64,000 nucleotides of DNA from Clarkia xantiana subsp. parviflora. Its lineage: Eukaryota; Streptophyta; Magnoliopsida; Myrtales; Onagraceae. A program made the translations under genes and the position numbers. The stretch spans positions 9,362,001 through 9,426,000 of the forward strand of contig JAPTYO010000017.1 in assembly GCA_036873135.1 (NCBI GenBank), written 5' to 3'. Positions 44,343 through 56,597 of this stretch are shown in pieces. Position 1 is the first letter of the stretch, and each line of letters starts with the position of its first letter. The notes below the pieces were generated by a model. That model did not search any database, was not told where the DNA came from, and was given only the letters and a program-made list of their open reading frames with translations.

Positions 44343-46734
44343 TATATGTATTCTTCAAAAAAAAAAAAAAAAAAAAGAATGAGCCCGATAAACCAAAAGA
44401 ACTTAAGCATCGATTGTAGCTTTTTTATATAAGATTCGATGAAAATTGAGGTTCCTTGTGAAGAGCACCTCACTATATGAGAATTACATAGAGAACATCT
44501 TCATCCCTCTTATGAATTTTGAATACTGGTAGACCGCGCTTACAGGAGCAGTCAATATAGTTACACAATACATAGAGAAACTACAACTTTATCTATAGCA
44601 GGAGCAGTCACTCACACAAACTCCCTCCCAAAAAATGTATTTTTCTTTAGTTGATTGATGATTCATTCTACAAAGGTCATAGCTCGCAGTTCACTAATTA
44701 ATAATATATTGGAGATGAATGACCTCTACCAATTCAATAGAAGAATCGTATTGACAGAAAGATGACAAATTAATATTGAATTTTCAACTTCCACGCAGTT
44801 AGAAAGGCGCTAACTTCATCATGTACAAAGCAGAAACAAACTTAATTTTCAAGACAAAGATAGCTTACACACTTCACCAATTTCGCCTCACACAACTGAG
44901 AGTATTAGCACTTGAGTTACTGGAGAAAAAAATTCATCATTCATAGCATACGCAGTGCATACCATAAATTCATCAATCAATAAGTAGTTCCCATAGATGT
45001 ACTCCGAACAAAACACATATTCTTCATCAAAGAGCATATGGTATTACCACGTTGTTCCTATTCCCGATAATCCGATCCAGTTTCCTCTTGGAATCCAATG
45101 CAAATATGGTGATCACCAATGGAAAACAACTTGACCTTGAACAATCAAATAGAAAATAAATAATGAGGTGTTGGTTTCCACTCTCCATGAAGAAACTGAA
45201 TCATATGAACACCAAATAAATAACTCATAACCTAGCTCTTTGACTTTGGTAAGGATCGTCAGTTTCAAGAAAAAAAGTACATCTTTAAATAATGTACAAA
45301 ATAATCCTTTGATCCGGAAGGAGATGGTAACACTTTGGCATTCTTCTTCAATTCCTTCTCTCTCCCCTTTGTTGTGTGTATATGTGCTTGGAATGGATAC
45401 CATCTGTTGTGATTCACTTCAGTGATCGTTGATTTCGTTGTTCGATAGGAGTTAATTATTTCACCAAAATTAAAAACAATCTCCATTAAAAACAGGAAGG
45501 GTTGCTACATGTAAGGTTTATCCACTAAACATGGATTGGAATGTCCTAATTAAGTTATGGGCTTAAGTAGTAATATCATGAATGAAAGCAGGAACATGGA
45601 AAAGAATTTAGCAGAAAAGTTGTTCCATGTTTAGAGAGATAATATTGGGAAGAGTAACAAATGACATTTGCAGAAACTACTGTAAAACCAAGTCAAAAGG
45701 TAAGAACCCTTATTCCTTACCAGATTGATTGACCAAGCAATCATGGATGAGAATTCAGCTTTGCCCGTCCAAGTATGACCACTTCAAATGCTTTGCCCTT
45801 CCAAATATGACCACAATTCACCTCTTCAAATCATGATACAGTTTGTTGAGGTGAAAGGAGCAAGAGCTGGATCACCGAAAAATTCAGCTGCTGGAGCGAT
45901 GGTGTCACCCCCGAGTTCCGATAGTCTTAAAGAAGAGAGAACGCTGCGACTCCGGAGCTCCGAATCAGCAGTAGGTGAAGCAGGTTACAACTCTGAATCT
46001 TCTTCCGCAAAGAGAACAAAAGAAATCGAGATTCCTTCTCTTGCTGGAAACCTCCTCTCGCTTGGGTTGGTCTTAGCAGAAGGATCCTCCATTACCGTCT
46101 CTCTCCGCTCTCCTCCATAATCTGTTAAATATGATTTATAAAGTCAATAAATTTTGGGATTAAAGAAAATAAATGATATTCGTCGTCTCAGCACCTTCCT
46201 CGCATATCTCTCCGTCAGCGACCAGTAGATGATCTGGTACGGCAACTACTCATTCGCCTTCTTCATGACCATCACCGAGACGGCCACCGACTCCGGCTTC
46301 CTCAATTTCGTTGTTCTTGGATTTTTCTCTCTTTCTGCCTTTCTGGGAGCCAATTGCTTCGTTGTTTGCTGGTTAGAGCTCTTGCAGGTTAGAATTGGGA
46401 GAAAAGGCTTTGAGGGGTGCCAATCGTCGACGTCTGGGGGCCAACCGCTTCATCTTCTGTGGAGAGAAGCTTTGAGGGAGAAACATAACCCTTGAATTGA
46501 AACGCTTGGAGATTCTGAGCGACGTGAGGGGAGGACGGAGAGAAACGAAATGTTAGAATTAATTGCAGGTTTTTTTTTTGTGCTAGAAATTGAAGAGACT
46601 GGCGCGTGTAATGCAACCAAGGTCCAAGAGTGGGTGAAGATGCTGACGTGGCACGATTACATCTTGTTAAAATGCTGATGTGGCATCACCAAATTAAACC
46701 ACTCTCTCACCTGTTAACTTATTATATATATAGA
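44343..46734 (-). mobile_element. Helitron H2b (5' end clear, 3' end not found)
   Basis: 5' end on minus is TCTATATATATAATAAG at 46734. No hairpin or CTRR terminus occurs near 44343, so either its 3' end was lost or it shares the 3' end of H2a (composite 43755-46734 that read past an inner 5' end). An A run of about 19 lies at 44358-44376. Frames at 45788-46120 and 46229-46495 (plus) contain gene-like text (GNYSFAFFMTITETATDS) that could be captured exons; no family is recognised. Confidence 0.65.
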
Positions 46735-48792
46735 CTAGATGCTGACCCCGCGCTACGCGCGGGGACGTTCTAAACTATATACACTTACATGTATGTTATG
46801 TATTTTTTTGATACGTATATATAAATAATATACTATTATATGATTAAATTATACTAAACAGTGTATTAAGTATATAATGATAACAATTTAGTTAAACATT
46901 TTTAGATAAGAATAAATAAAAGAACACTAAATCCTAAATATATTTATTTTGTCCATCCTAATACGGTAATGTTGATAATGCATCTTATACCATCATAAAT
47001 ACATTCTCAATCAGTTGAGAACAAACACCAAACCGACCATGCACGTCGCGTGAGGTAATAGTAAAATAACTTGTCTTCTTATGAGAAAAATTAAAATCTA
47101 TTTACATGTTATTATCAAATTAGAATTTGATGTCATGTTGGTAAAGTGTTCAACTCCAATTAACTCACTTAGACTGTTAATCCACCATAAGAAATATATA
47201 ATAATTATTATAAACCCTTACAATTTTTATATAATTAATTATATTATTTTTGGACAAATTAATTATATTAAAATAAGATTAATTTAAATGTTTAAAATTG
47301 GGTAGGAGTTTAATGAAAATACATAAGAGTTTAATGTGAAACAAACAACATTAAAAAAAATGGAGCTCTATTAAAATTATATTAAAATAAAAAATAAGAT
47401 AACTTTGATTTTCTTTTTATACAATCAGGCCTACTTACCTACTTTTGGATGTTTTATTATCCATGATTATTTTTTTCCTTTGAATCTGAAATCCTACCTT
47501 CCTTTTGAGTTTTGACCACCCCACACAAATCACAATCAATTCCTCGGCCAACACTTGAAGTTTGATAGCCTCCTCCTTCATTCAATTCCTGGTGAGCCTC
47601 CCTCCGTCAAAAAGATGTTGACGCCTCCTATCCCGTCGGCGGTCCGTCTTCTGTCCATTTGGTCGTTGGTTCGATCCAAGCCACATCGTTCGAACCACCA
47701 TCGTCGCTGGGTTTGTTTAATGCTCTTTGGCTGAAATCTGAGATCGTACCCCGCAGATCTAAACACTCAGCATATGTATGTCACCGTTGTTAGAGCCACC
47801 ACCGTTTGCATGTCGGTTCGGCAATGCCCCGCCCCCGGCACTGCCTATCAAGAGTATATTTTCAAAAGATTTGAATTTTGCTTCATTACGCTTCTTGCTG
47901 CTCCCCGTTTGTTGTTGAAGATATGAACAATGAAGATGTTTAGTTTGTTACTTGTCGTCAATAATAATAACCACAAATATCGTCAGAGCAACTGCATCTC
48001 TGTTTATGGATGTGAATAGTGATGTGTGAGGGCTATCTGTCACGGTTGTGAGGAAACCAAATCAGAGGTATTTATATTGCTTGTTCCTGCGTTGTTTCTG
48101 CTAATTTGAATAAAGTAAAATAACGCATGTGAGAATTGATTAGGCTGTGTTGTCTGGATTTAATTCTATAAAATAATTAATGTGAGAATTGATAATGATT
48201 CCAACTGCATAACGCTTCCTAATGCATAACGATTGCAATGCTATGCTGATTTGAGAATTTAATGGTTTTGCTGATTTGGCAGATTAATTGCGATTGAAAC
48301 TGAAAGATCATTCACCTCTCCCTCAACCGTTGAAAGTGATCCGTCCCTTCATATTTCATCGACGCATCTGGATATTGATTTTTTTTTTTCAGATTTAATT
48401 TATTTATGAGATTTTCTAATGATGTTTTATATTTTTATCGGGCCAAATTCAGATGGCCGGGCCTATTAAAAAAACTATGTTGGCCCATTTTAGTAAAATA
48501 ACATTATCAGCCCAATGCCGAGGTGACACAATATGGGAGTTTTAGAAAATGCTTAGGTGGCGCAATTTGAAGAGTGTTTTAATCTCTCTCATGGTGCAGC
48601 TTGATTTGTTAGGGTTTCAAGGGTAGATCGGTTCAATTGTGTGACCGATAGTGGGAACCGGGCCAAATGCTAACCGGTCTGGTTGGGTGTAACATATGTT
48701 GACGTGGCAAGCTTTGGATGATGTATAATTGCTGATGTGGCGACCTCACATTTGCTACACTCTCTCTCATATTGCCTTATTATATATATAGA
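46735..48792 (-). mobile_element. Non-autonomous Helitron H3 (2.06 kb)
   Basis: 3' end: hairpin 46764-46746 (CCCCGCGCGTAGCGCGGGG), GTCAGCAT, CTAG, abutting the 5' end of H2b with no spacer. 5' end: TCTATATATATAATAAG ending at 48792. No Rep-helicase. The interior is AT-rich with an unrecognised GC-richer part (47560-47900). A (GATA)n run follows at 48791-48807. Confidence 0.82.
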
Positions 48793-48808
48793 TAGATAGA
48801 TAGATAGA

Positions 48809-49487
48809 CTAGGTGCTGACCCAGCATTACGCGCGGGGGACGTTAAATTGTGAATATTTGTATTTGTTTATTTTGAGAGTAATTTAGTTTTAATGAATAT
48901 TCAGTGTTTATTTTTGTATATATTTGATTTGTTTTTTTTGTTGTTAAATAGTATTTTTTTTGTAATTTTTATTTTTAAATGTTTTTATAAATATTCGTTG
49001 GCAAAAAAAAAATGTTTTTATAAATATTAGGTTCATATATGATTTGTTAGGTTGCGTATATGTTATAATTGTTTTAGTGTTAATTGTACTTGACATGATA
49101 TTAATAGTACTTCTCTTAATATCAGACTGTATATCGTAAAGCTGAATCCTTAATTTTAAAGCTGAATCTAATGTATGAAATGTTACGTTTGGGTGTTAGA
49201 TTTTGAATATTTATATTTGTATATTTAATTTTTATTTTGAGAGTAATTAGTTTGAAATAATTTGTGTATTTATTTGATGTTTTAGAGTTGTTACTGTTAT
49301 GTTATTTATTTTAAATAACTTTGAATATCTTCCTACAATCCAACACTATATGGTAAACACAGTCTAGTTCCAATAATTGACTAATTTTTTATTATCCTTT
49401 ATTGTTGTTAATTGTAAATATTGCACTCGAGTTGTTGTAGAGAGCTTGGTACGTATCATTTGTTTTTAAAGATTTTCTTTTAATTAT
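48809..49487 (-). mobile_element. Helitron H4, 3' part, cut by gypsy B
   Basis: 3' end CTAG at 48812-48809, preceded on minus by GGGTCAGCAC and an imperfect hairpin (48838-48820). The element is interrupted at 49487/49488 by element B (duplication candidate ATTAT, 49483-49487). Its 5' end must lie beyond B, outside the window. Confidence 0.7.
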
Positions 49488-50204
49488 TGATGGGTTCCGC
49501 TATGGCTGTTAGGCCCCTTAACGGCGAGGAAACGGTGAACAGGCCCACTGGGCCCCAAATGAAGGTCAAGATGACCCAGGTGAAGGGTCCCGACGTAGGG
49601 AGTCCCGATGATGAAAGGTCCCGACAGAGTCGGACCCGATAGGTGAGCTGGAAGCTCCCGATGAGAAGCCTTTAAGTAGGCCCCGATGAAAAATCCCTGA
49701 GAACGATTGGCCCTGTCACGATGACGAGGGGCCCCGAGCGGTGACACAACGAGATAACTCTGGAGTCCCCGATGTTAGTCGGGACTCATTACCAGAGGAT
49801 AAAGGCCGAGATACGCGGGGCAAGGCCGAGATACGCGGAACGTGGTTAAGATACACGGAGCGTGGCCGAGATACGCGGGGCGTGGCCGAGATAAGCGAGA
49901 TCATGGCCTAGATAGGCGGGATCACACCCGAGATACGCGGGATACAGGCTAACCACCCCCAACGGTTCACCAGGTAACTGAGGTATCTCTTCGCCTATAA
50001 AAGGGCAAGAGGTCACCTCAGATCGGTTACGTTAAAAATACTTACTTGAGATTACTGCTTGCCAGTCCATACGAGATACTCATTTAAGCATCGGAGAGGG
50101 ATTCTGGGTCACCGCCCGGTCTATCCCCTCTTGCAGGATTGCGTGGAGCGAAGGAGCTAGGATCGCCGTCAAAGTCCGTACCGGAGTTCCACCTTGATCC
50201 AACA
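49488..50204 (+). repeat. 5' LTR of element B (717 bp)
   Basis: Starts TGATGGGTTCCGC and ends TGATCCAACA. TATAAAAG at 49996-50003. U3 carries seven or so units of the type GGCCGAGATACGCGG (49803-49945). Homologous to the A LTRs in inverse orientation. Confidence 0.95.
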
Positions 50205-50222
50205 TTGGCACCGTCTGTGGGA
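50205..50222 (+). other. Primer binding site of element B
   Basis: TTGGCACCGTCTGTGGGA directly after the LTR. One base (A for G) differs from the site in element D. Confidence 0.88.
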
Positions 50223-50240
50223 ATCAAACAAAAAGCTGAT

Positions 50241-53200
50241 ATGCCTTCTACTCGTTCGATGGCGGCTGGCAAGCAAAGAAGGTAAGGACAATCTGGTGAC
50301 TCTCGTCACCCCGCTGCAACAACTCTGAATTCACTACTGGAACAGGAGGAAAACCAGAACCATCCCGCTGCTGAGCTCTCCCAGACAGGGGGGCACAATA
50401 AAGGTCCCGAAGAGATTGCCGCTCAGCACCAGGGCAACAGGGAGCAGGAGGCTCCCCCAGCTACGGACCTGACAAGAGCCGTGGCAGAAGCCATGCCCAT
50501 GTTTTTGGCAGCTGTGGAGGCTCTCTTGGATCGGAGAGAGGCTGCGAAGAGGCAGGAGGAGATGCCCCCGTTGGAAGAAGCGCCCCCACCAGCAGAGGTT
50601 CGGAACGTACAGGAGGCTCCGCCCCAAGGCCAGGACAGGAGTAGGGTGTCCGTTCAGCCAAAGAGGTTCGTGGTTGATGGGCCAGGACCAGTACAGCACA
50701 GGACCATTCCCCTGAACGGTCCCATCACCCCCGATCAGGTGGTAAAGATCGTGAACATCTGCATGAGAGAGCAGAAGCCACTGGTGTCGGAGCTGAGGGA
50801 TCGATCTACTCATCCCTTCGTCCCTCGACTCATAGACACCCTAGCCCCGCCAGGGCTGGGTATCCCCACGATAAAGGAATACGATGGCGAAGGAGATCCG
50901 TTTCGTCATGTCCAGAAGCACCTCATGGCGTGTCTGGGAAGAACCCCGAATGAAGACATAGTGTGTACACTGTTCCCGAACACACTTGGGGAAAGAGCCC
51001 TGACCTGGTTCTTTAGGCTGCCCCCAGGCTGCATCACTTGCTGGGCAGATATGCACGACCGGTTCATTCAGCAGTACCAGGGTCGTAGACGTTTGCTGAA
51101 GAGTGTGAGGTCCCGGACCCAGGTAGTACAGAGGCCCGACGAATCGCTGGCACATTATTACCAGCGGTACACCGCCAGTGTGGCGGAGATTGATGAGGAA
51201 ATCTCGGAGGGTGAAACCATTCGTACATTCATTCGGAACCTAACGGCCCCCTATGGTTCCGACCTAATGCATAGCGTGGCTGAGAAAGCCGTGTGGAATA
51301 TGGAGGCACTACAGAAAAGGGTGAAACGGCAAATCGATGTCCAAGAGTCGAAGATAGCCGCTGGAGAGCTGGTGCCCCCGAAATCGAATAAAGGGAAGCA
51401 GTCGGTTAAACCTGTCGACGATCGTAAGTCAAAGGGCAAACCCGAGGGCAGTCGGGATCGAGGACGCTCTGGTCGGAGGGATGATAGGCGTTCTTTAAGG
51501 AAGGACAAGCGGGAGGATCTCGACATTCCTCTCAACTGCTCCATGGCGGAGGTACTAACGGTCATGGAACGACAAGGTATCTCTAGATACCCCCCGAAGA
51601 AGGATGGAGAATTCTTAGGGTCCCGTACGGATCGCTACTGTCGATTTCACCGCGCAAATGGCCACGATACCAACCATTGTCAGGAGCTGAAGAAGGAGAT
51701 CGAGAAACTGATCCAGAAGGGGAAGCTCAAGGAGTTTGTCGGGGATAAACGGTGTCGATCCCGCTCTCGGTCCCGATCACGGTCCCGTTCCCGATCCCGC
51801 GATCGGTCCCCAAAGAAGAAGAGGTCCGATCCGGAGCCGTCCAGTGCTCGCAAGGAACGACGGGGCACCATTAATGTGATTCACGGAGGGTTTGCTACTG
51901 GAGGTGATACCTCGTCCTCCCGGGAGGTCCATGCCTCTAGAATTTCTACGGCTGTGGTGCTGGGTAAGAGGTCCCGATCCTGGACCCTGAAAGAAGAGAT
52001 GGTGATCTCCTTTTCGTCGGAGGATCTCATAGGCGTGGAGACTCCGCACGATGACGCCTTGGTTGTGACCTTGGATGTAGACGGGTACGAGATGAAGCGA
52101 ATTCTGATCGACGGAGGGAGCTCCTCCGATATTCTATTCATGGACGCGTTAGAGGCTATGGGAAAAACGAAGAAAGATCTGAAGGAGGCAAACTTCCCGA
52201 TGGTCGGGTTCTCTGGTTCAACCTCCTATCCGCTAGGAGTAATCACTTTACCAGTGGAGTTTGGTAGTGGATGGAAATCAGAAAGGAGGAACGTGGAGTT
52301 CGTGGTAGTTGATTCCGCGGGGACTTACAACGCGATTATCGGGAGAACCACCATCAACCCCCTGATGGCAGTTGCCTCGACAGTGCACCAGAAAATGAAG
52401 TTCCCGACCGACCACGGAGTCGGAGAAGTCAAGGGTTATTAGGTAGCTTCTCGAAAATGCTATGTTAATGCCACCCGAAGAAGAAGGCGAGAGGCCATGA
52501 CTTTCCTCCAGACAGATACAGATCCTAGAGAGGAGTTTGGGCGTCCCGCCCCCGTAGAAGATCTAAAAGAAGTTGAGATCGACGGACCCCAGAGGAAGGT
52601 GAAAATTGGGTCTGCTCTGACTGAGGAGACAGCCCAAAAATTGATTGAGTTGCTGAAGGAGTTCAAGGAGCTTGTTGCCTGGTCCCCGAGCGATATGCCA
52701 GGAATCAGCCCCGATGTGATCGTACACGAGCTGAAGATAGACCCCGCAATCAAACCTATCACACAGAAAAGGCGCCCGATGGGCACAGACAAGAAGATTG
52801 CGATCCAGCAGGAGGTGGGCAGGTTGCTTGATGCCGGGTTTATTAAAGAGCTCCGATTCCAGACTTGGGTTGCTAATCCAGTATTGGTGAAGAAGACTAA
52901 TGGGAAATGGCGGATGTGTGTGGATTTCCGCGACCTGAATAAAGCTTGCCCAAAGGACTGTTATCCGCTCCCGAGAATCGACCAGCTGGTGGATGCCACG
53001 TCGGGACATGAGCTGTTGAGCTTCATGGACGCATATTCGGGCTATAACCAGATCAAGATGGCCAAGGAGGACGCTCCTCACGCAACATTTTATGCAGACA
53101 TTGACATCTATCACTACGATGTCATGCCTTTCGGGTTAATCAATGCCGGGGGAACCTATCAGCGGATGGTGAATAAGCTGTTCGGAGATATGCTGGGGGA

Positions 53201-55846
53201 AACTATGGAAGCTTACGTGGATGATATGCTAGTGAAGTCCCGACAAGCCGAGGATCATGTGCACAACCTAACCCTGGCGTTTGAACGGATGAGGCTTCAT
53301 CAGGTCCGTTTAAACCCGACAAAATGCGCCTTCGGAGTCCACTCAGGGAAATTTTTGGGCTTTATGGTGAGCCAGAGAGGAATTGAAGTGAATCCCGAGA
53401 AGCTAGGGCGATCGAGGAGATGCAGTCCCCGATAAACCATCGGGAGGTACAAGTGCTGAATGGCCGACTGGCTGCAATGAATCGTTTCCTGTCCAAAGAC
53501 AGCGACCGATCAATGCCATTTTTCGAAGTCCTGAGGGCCAACAAGAAATTTGAGTGGACCGCCAAGTGTGAAGAGGCGTTCCAAGCACTCAAGCAGCACC
53601 TTCGCACCCTCCCGCCGTTGGCGAAACCAGTTCCAGGCGAGCCGCTCTACCTTTATTTGGCTGTTTCTGAATTTGCCATTAGCTCTGTGTTAGTAAAGAT
53701 TGTCGAGGGTAATCAAGTCCCCGTCTATTATGTAAGCAAGGCGTTTGCCAAGTCTGAATTGAATTATCCTGCCGTTGAGAAGTACCTCTTTGCGTTGATT
53801 ATTACCGCTCGGAAGCTAAGGCCTTATTTCCACGCACACGAGATCACTGTGCTGACGAACCAGCCTTTGAAGCATTTTTTGAACCGACCAGATGCGTCGG
53901 GAAGATTAGTGAAATGGGCAGTAGAGTTTAGTGAGTTTCGCATACACTTTGCTCCAAGAACGGCCATCAAGGGCCAGGCATTGGCAGATTTCATAGCCGA
54001 ATCTACAGCCCCCGATCTAGAAGAAGCGGGCCCTGTAGAGGGGGCAACCATGGAGGTCCCGACAGAAGTACAACCAGAGAGGGCAGAGCAATCAGAACAG
54101 CCAAACCGGGAAAATACCTGGGAAATGTACACGGATGGCTCCTCGAGTTCGGACGGATCAGGAGCAGGCTTTTTGTTGATACCACCGGGTGAAGGTGAAC
54201 CGCTCCGATACGCCTTGGCTTTAACATTCAAGGCCACAAACAACGAAGCGGAGTATGAAGCTCTTATCACGGGCCTAAAAATTGCTAAAGGCACTGGAGT
54301 CGATCACTTGAGAGTGAAGTGTGACGCAGCTTTAATCGTGAACCAGGTTCAAGGGTGATACGAAGCGAGAAGTCCGATAATGAAAAAATACCTACGCGAG
54401 GTACAAGCCCTGAAGGAGAGCTTTAAAAGCTTCGATATCGAGGCAATCCCAAGGGAGAAAAACGTAGAGGCAGACGCCCTGAGCAAATTTGCCCTGGGGG
54501 CACCCTCGGAAGAAAATCGGATGGTGCACTTCTTGGAGAAGGTGATCTTATCGACCATCGACCCGACACAGGTGTGTACCATCGAAACAGGATCGGAGGA
54601 GGAGCCCACTTGGATGACCCCGATAGTCGCATACCTGACTACGGGGGCAGTCCCCGAGGATAAAGTAGCAGCCGACAGGATACGTCGGATCGCGGCTAAT
54701 TATGTGATGCTGGACAATCAGCTATACAAGAAGGGCTGGTTCTCGACTCCGTACTTGAAGTGTGTGGCAGAACCCGACACCGATCGAATCCTGAAGGAGG
54801 TGCATGAAGGGGTCGCGGCTTGTCATGAAGGGGCCCGATCCATTATGAGGAAAGTGCTGAACTTGGGCTATTATTGGCCTACGATGAACAAGGAAGCGAC
54901 GGCGTTGGTCCGATCCTGTGACGCGTGCCAGAGGTACGCCCCGAGTATCGTGGCTCCGGCCGCTAATCTGACATCCATCAAGAGCGCGTGGCCCTTCGCG
55001 CAATGGGGCATCGACTTGGTGGGACCTCTTCCACAAGCACAAGGTCAATGTAAGTATTTACTTGTAGCAATCGATTATTTTTCGAAATGGATAGAGGCAA
55101 AGGCGTTGGCCAGAACGACGGGGAACCAGATCGTCAAGTTCCTCCAGACCCATATTGTGTCCAGATACGGGATTCCTAAGGTGGTGATCAGCGACAATGG
55201 TCCACCGTTTAACGGCTCTCAGATGAGGGAGTATCTGGAAGAGTTGAACATCGAGCATCGGACAGCTTCTGTACGCCATGCTCAAACTAACGGTCAGGTG
55301 GAATCAGCCAACAAAATCGTGATGGATGGCCTAAAGAAGAGGGTCTATGCCTTGAAGGGCAAATGGCTGAACGAACTGGAAAACGTGCTTTGGGCTGTTA
55401 GAACGACACCCAAACGATCAACGGGGGAGACTCCGTTTGGCCTCGTTTATGGCACGGAGGCTGTCGCCCCCGTGGAGGTGGCTGTGGCGTCCCATCGGAT
55501 GAGATATTACGAGCCTCTGACGAATGATGAGATGAGACGTCTGGATTTGGACTTACTCGAAGAGAAGAGGCGGGAAGCCGATGAAGTCCAGGCTCGAATG
55601 CATTTGGCGACGGCCAGGTACTACAATCGGCGAGTAAAGTCCCGACAGTTCTTCGTTGGGGAGCTGGTCTGGCGTCGCAACGAGTTTACCCTTTTGGATC
55701 GAATCAACAAAATGTTACCAAAATGGGAAGGACCTTATAAGGTCGTGGGGATGCCAGCTCCAAATGCGTACAAGTTGGAAGACCTCGATGGCAGAACGTT
55801 AAAGCATTCTTTTAGTGGCGAACACTTGAAGAAACACCATGCTTAA
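50241..55846 (+). pseudogene. Gag-Pol polyprotein of element B
   Basis: The ATG at 50241 starts MPSTRSMAAGKQRR. TAA at 50283, TAG at 52440, a 1-nt deletion near 53404 and TGA at 54356 interrupt an otherwise single polyprotein of about 1,870 codons. Domains by position: Gag 50700-51290; zinc-knuckle-like CRFHRANGHDTNHC at 51639; Arg-Ser tract 51753-51812; protease Asp in LIDGGSSSDI at 52110; RT 52740-53300 with YVDD at 53214; RNase H 53560-54000; archaeal-type RNase H from YTDGSSSSDGSG (54127); integrase zinc domain (CHEG, CDACQ) 54820-54940; catalytic Asp at 55013, Asp at 55193 and Glu at 55301 (DD35E). There is no chromodomain; it ends HLKKHHA. The TAG and TGA fit C-to-T changes in CHG and CG contexts. 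Role in the family: packaging, reverse transcription and integration. Confidence 0.96.
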
Positions 55847-56460
55847 TGAAAGTCGCCTTAAGTGGTGCCCGATGAAAGTCGCCTTAAGTGGTGCCCGATA
55901 AAGTCGCCTTAAGTGGTGCCCGATGTAAAATCGCCTTAAGTGGTGTATGCTGTTTATCGTTTAATTCGATGTAAGCAAATTTTTATGCCATCAATAAATA
56001 AACAGGTTGCTTCCAATCAGAGTTATTCTTAGATTTATGCTAAGTATCAAAGTCGCCTTGAGTGGTGCACGATGTAAAGTCGCCTTAAGTGGTGCACGAG
56101 ATTAAGTCGCCTTAAGTGGTGCACGGTTCTTAGATTTATTCTAAGTATTGGAAAGTCGTCTTAAGTGATGCATGGAACTAAGTCGTCTTAAGTGATGCTT
56201 ATTCTTAGATTTATTCTAAGTATTGGAAAGTCGTCTTAAGTGATGCATGGAACTAAGTCGTCTTAAGTGATGCATATTCGTAGATTTATGCTAAGTATTG
56301 AAAAGTCGTCTTAAGTGATGCACGGAATTAAAGTCGCCTTAAGTGGTGCATGATGAAAAGTCGCCTTAAGTGGTGCATGATGGTAAGTCGCCTTAAGTGG
56401 TGCAAATTAGTAAATCGTCTTGAGTGATGTACGCGAATGTCTTAAGTGTCGAAGTATCGA
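55847..56460. repeat. CTTAAG-centred tandem repeats downstream of pol of B
   Basis: Sixteen recognisable units of about 25-30 bp with core GTCG(C/T)CTTAAGTG(G/A)TGC, starting right after the Pol stop. A TTCTTAGATTTATTCTAAGT dyad is interspersed (near 56027, 56130, 56205, 56278). They occupy the whole gap between the convergent pol and antisense genes. Confidence 0.93.
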
Positions 56461-56597
56461 CCTAAGCAAGTATAGTAAAACCACTTGGAGAAGTGCATCG
56501 AAAAAATCGGAACTAAGAAAGTCTGATAATTGATAAGGGCTCAAAGGCCCGACGATGACAAAAGCGAAGAAAATACAAGGACTCTAAAGATAAACGA

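Noticed and set aside
45788..46495. Host gene between Helitrons
   Set aside because: Frames are short, unrelated to any family I know and lie inside a Helitron; at most captured exon pieces.
51251..52141. Minus-strand frames opposite Gag of B
   Set aside because: They are shadows of the high-GC Gag-Pol coding strand, with low-complexity RD repeats mirroring the RS tract.
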